Shown here in pieces: positions 30,930 through 32,451 of a stretch of 32,451 nucleotides of DNA (position 1 is its first letter; every line of letters starts with the position of its first letter). The DNA is taken from assembly GCA_964385695.1 (NCBI GenBank), contig CAYLQA010000040.1, positions 1-32,451 of the forward strand, in the 5' to 3' direction. The notes beneath the pieces were generated by a model. That model searched no databases. It had not been told where the DNA came from and was given only the letters and a program-made list of their open reading frames with translations. Source of the stretch: CAYLQA01 sp964385695. GTDB taxonomy: Bacteria; Desulfobacterota; Desulfobulbia; Desulfobulbales; Desulfurivibrionaceae. Position numbers and translations under genes: made by a program.

Positions 30930-31241
30930 TTACAGCTTGATCTCTACGTCAACACCAGCCGAGAGCTCCAACTTCATCAGAGCGTCAATGGTCTGCTGGG
31001 TCGGCTCCAAAATATCGAGAAGCCTTCTGTGGGTCCGCATCTCAAACTGCTCACGGGATTTTTTATCCACATGGGGAGAACGAAGTACACAGTACTTGTT
31101 GATCGAAGTCGGCAGGGGAATGGGGCCAGCAACATTGGCTCCGGTTCTCTTGGCCGTGTCAACGATTTCGGCGGTGGACTGATCGATCAACTTGTGATCG
31201 TAACCCTTCAGCCTGATGCGAATCTTTTGCGTCTGAATCAT
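30930..31241 (-). CDS. rpsJ: Ribosomal protein S10
   Basis: The 103-residue 30S head protein, also the NusE antitermination factor, begins MIQTQKIRIRLKGYDHKLID and has VLRSPHVDKKSREQFEMRTH. ATG 31241 lies 11 bases after the tuf stop. Confidence 0.99.
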   Translation of the reverse strand: MIQTQKIRIRLKGYDHKLIDQSTAEIVDTAKRTGANVAGPIPLPTSINKYCVLRSPHVDKKSREQFEMRTHRRLLDILEPTQQTIDALMKLELSAGVDVEIKL

Positions 31242-31252
31242 TATGACACCAC

Positions 31253-32443
31253 TTACTCGATAATTTTATTAACAACACCGGCGCCTACGGTACGGCCACC
31301 CTCGCGGATTGCGAAGCGAAGACCCTCGTCCATGGCGATCGGGGTAATAAGGCTTGCCTCTACGGTAACGTTGTCACCGGGCATTACCATCTCGGTTCCT
31401 TCCTGCAGGTTTACTACACCGGTTACGTCAGTGGTCCGGAAGTAGAACTGCGGACGATAGCCGTTAAAGAAAGGAGTATGACGACCACCCTCTTCCTTGC
31501 TCAGGATGTAGCACTCGGCAGTGAACTTCAGATGCGGGGTGATGGAACCCGGCTTGGCAAGTACCTGGCCGCGCTCAATCTCCTCACGCTTGGTTCCGCG
31601 AAGCAGGATACCTACGTTATCACCGGCAAGACCTTCGTCCAGAAGCTTACGGAACATCTCAACACCGGTTACGGTGGTGGTTGCTGTCTCACGGATACCC
31701 ACGATCTCGATCTCGTCGCCGACACGAACAACACCGCGCTCTACACGACCGGTTGCAACGGTACCACGACCGGAGATAGAGAAAACGTCCTCTACAGGCA
31801 TCAGGAAGTCTTTATCAATGTCGCGCTCGGGCTCAGGGATAAAATCGTCACAGGCCTTGATCAACTCCCAGATACAGGCAGTGGCTGCCTCGTCTTCGGG
31901 ATTCTCAAGTGCTTTCAGCGCGCTACCCTGTACAATCGGGGTGTCGTCGCCGGGGAACTCATATTTATCAAGAAGCTCACGAAGCTCCATCTCAACCAGC
32001 TCGATCAGCTCTTCGTCGTCAACCATGTCACACTTGTTCATGAAGACCACGATGGCAGGTACGCCAACCTGACGGGCAAGCAGGATGTGCTCACGGGTCT
32101 GGGGCATGGGGCCGTCGGTAGCTGCTACGACCAGAATAGCGCCGTCCATCTGAGCGGCACCGGTGATCATGTTCTTAATGTAGTCAGCATGACCGGGGCA
32201 GTCTACGTGAGCGTAGTGGCGTCCTTCGGACTCGTACTCTACGTGAGCGGTGGCGATGGTGATTCCACGCTCTTTCTCTTCAGGTGCCTTGTCGATCTCA
32301 TCAAACGCGGTGGCATCTGCGAATCCTTTGGTTGAAAGAACACGGGTGATCGCGGATGTCAGAGTGGTTTTCCCATGGTCAATGTGGCCAATGGTACCAA
32401 TATTTACATGCGGTTTTGTACGTTCAAATTTCTCTTTTGCCAT
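31253..32443 (-). CDS. tuf: Elongation factor Tu
   Basis: The 396-residue GTPase delivers aminoacyl-tRNA to the ribosome. It has the G1 loop GHIDHGKT (19-26; isoleucine in place of the usual valine), the G2 threonine in RGITI, G3 DCPGHAD, G4 NKCD and G5 SALK, followed by beta-barrel domains 2 and 3. It is complete, with ATG 32443 eight bases from the window edge. By the usual str-S10 order fusA should lie just outside. Confidence 0.99.
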   Translation of the reverse strand: MAKEKFERTKPHVNIGTIGHIDHGKTTLTSAITRVLSTKGFADATAFDEIDKAPEEKERGITIATAHVEYESEGRHYAHVDCPGHADYIKNMITGAAQMDGAILVVAATDGPMPQTREHILLARQVGVPAIVVFMNKCDMVDDEELIELVEMELRELLDKYEFPGDDTPIVQGSALKALENPEDEAATACIWELIKACDDFIPEPERDIDKDFLMPVEDVFSISGRGTVATGRVERGVVRVGDEIEIVGIRETATTTVTGVEMFRKLLDEGLAGDNVGILLRGTKREEIERGQVLAKPGSITPHLKFTAECYILSKEEGGRHTPFFNGYRPQFYFRTTDVTGVVNLQEGTEMVMPGDNVTVEASLITPIAMDEGLRFAIREGGRTVGAGVVNKIIE

Positions 32444-32451
32444 GTCTTTTC

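Noticed and set aside
31478..32335. 285-residue plus-strand open frame opposite tuf
   Set aside because: It is fully antisense to EF-Tu, whose biased codon use commonly leaves the opposite frame open; no family resemblance.

Overview
The window comes from a strictly anaerobic sulfur-cycling deltaproteobacterium, most likely of the Desulfobulbales/Desulfobulbaceae (Desulfobacterota). That placement is an inference from gene content: a multihaem c-type cytochrome locus, a cytoplasmic group 3b-type [NiFe] hydrogenase, the mercury-methylation pair hgcAB, a stand-alone AICAR transformylase, and the character of the ribosomal proteins. I see no CRISPR array, insertion sequence, tRNA or rRNA.

Left part (1-8.3 kb): the 3' end of an unidentified gene; a response regulator with an HD-GYP domain on the minus strand; an RlpA-type lipoprotein with DPBB and SPOR domains on the plus strand; then a five-haem cytochrome gene on the minus strand broken by three single-base frameshifts. 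A 354-base spacer follows with a hairpin, a good sigma70-like promoter and a strongly structured leader, then the four-gene hydBGDA sulfhydrogenase-type operon, closed by an intrinsic terminator.

Middle part (8.4-16.1 kb): a membrane Cache-type sensor ending in a CXXC...CXXC module; hgcB and hgcA on the minus strand, with hgcB ending in a 6-base tail-to-tail overlap with the sensor gene; a stand-alone AICAR formyltransferase; the thiFSGH operon, in which every junction is a 4-base ATGA overlap; and a small double-ACT-domain protein.

Right part (16.1 kb to the end): one long minus-strand superoperon in the classical order tuf-S10-spc-alpha: tuf, rpsJ, rplCDWB, rpsS, rplV, rpsC, rplP, rpmC, rpsQ, rplNXE, rpsNH, rplFR, rpsE, rpmD, rplO, secY, map, infA, rpmJ, rpsMKD, rpoA, rplQ, ending in a strong hairpin terminator. 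It makes translation machinery, the Sec channel and RNA polymerase alpha. In this operon all six ribosomal-protein genes with non-ATG starts (five TTG, one GTG) encode 30S proteins, while all sixteen 50S genes start with ATG.

The points most worth following up are: hgcAB (methylmercury formation); a hydrogenase large subunit that ends exactly at its active-site histidine, so it needs no C-terminal processing; the structured leader in front of that hydrogenase; the frameshifted cytochrome; and the start-codon asymmetry between 30S and 50S protein genes.
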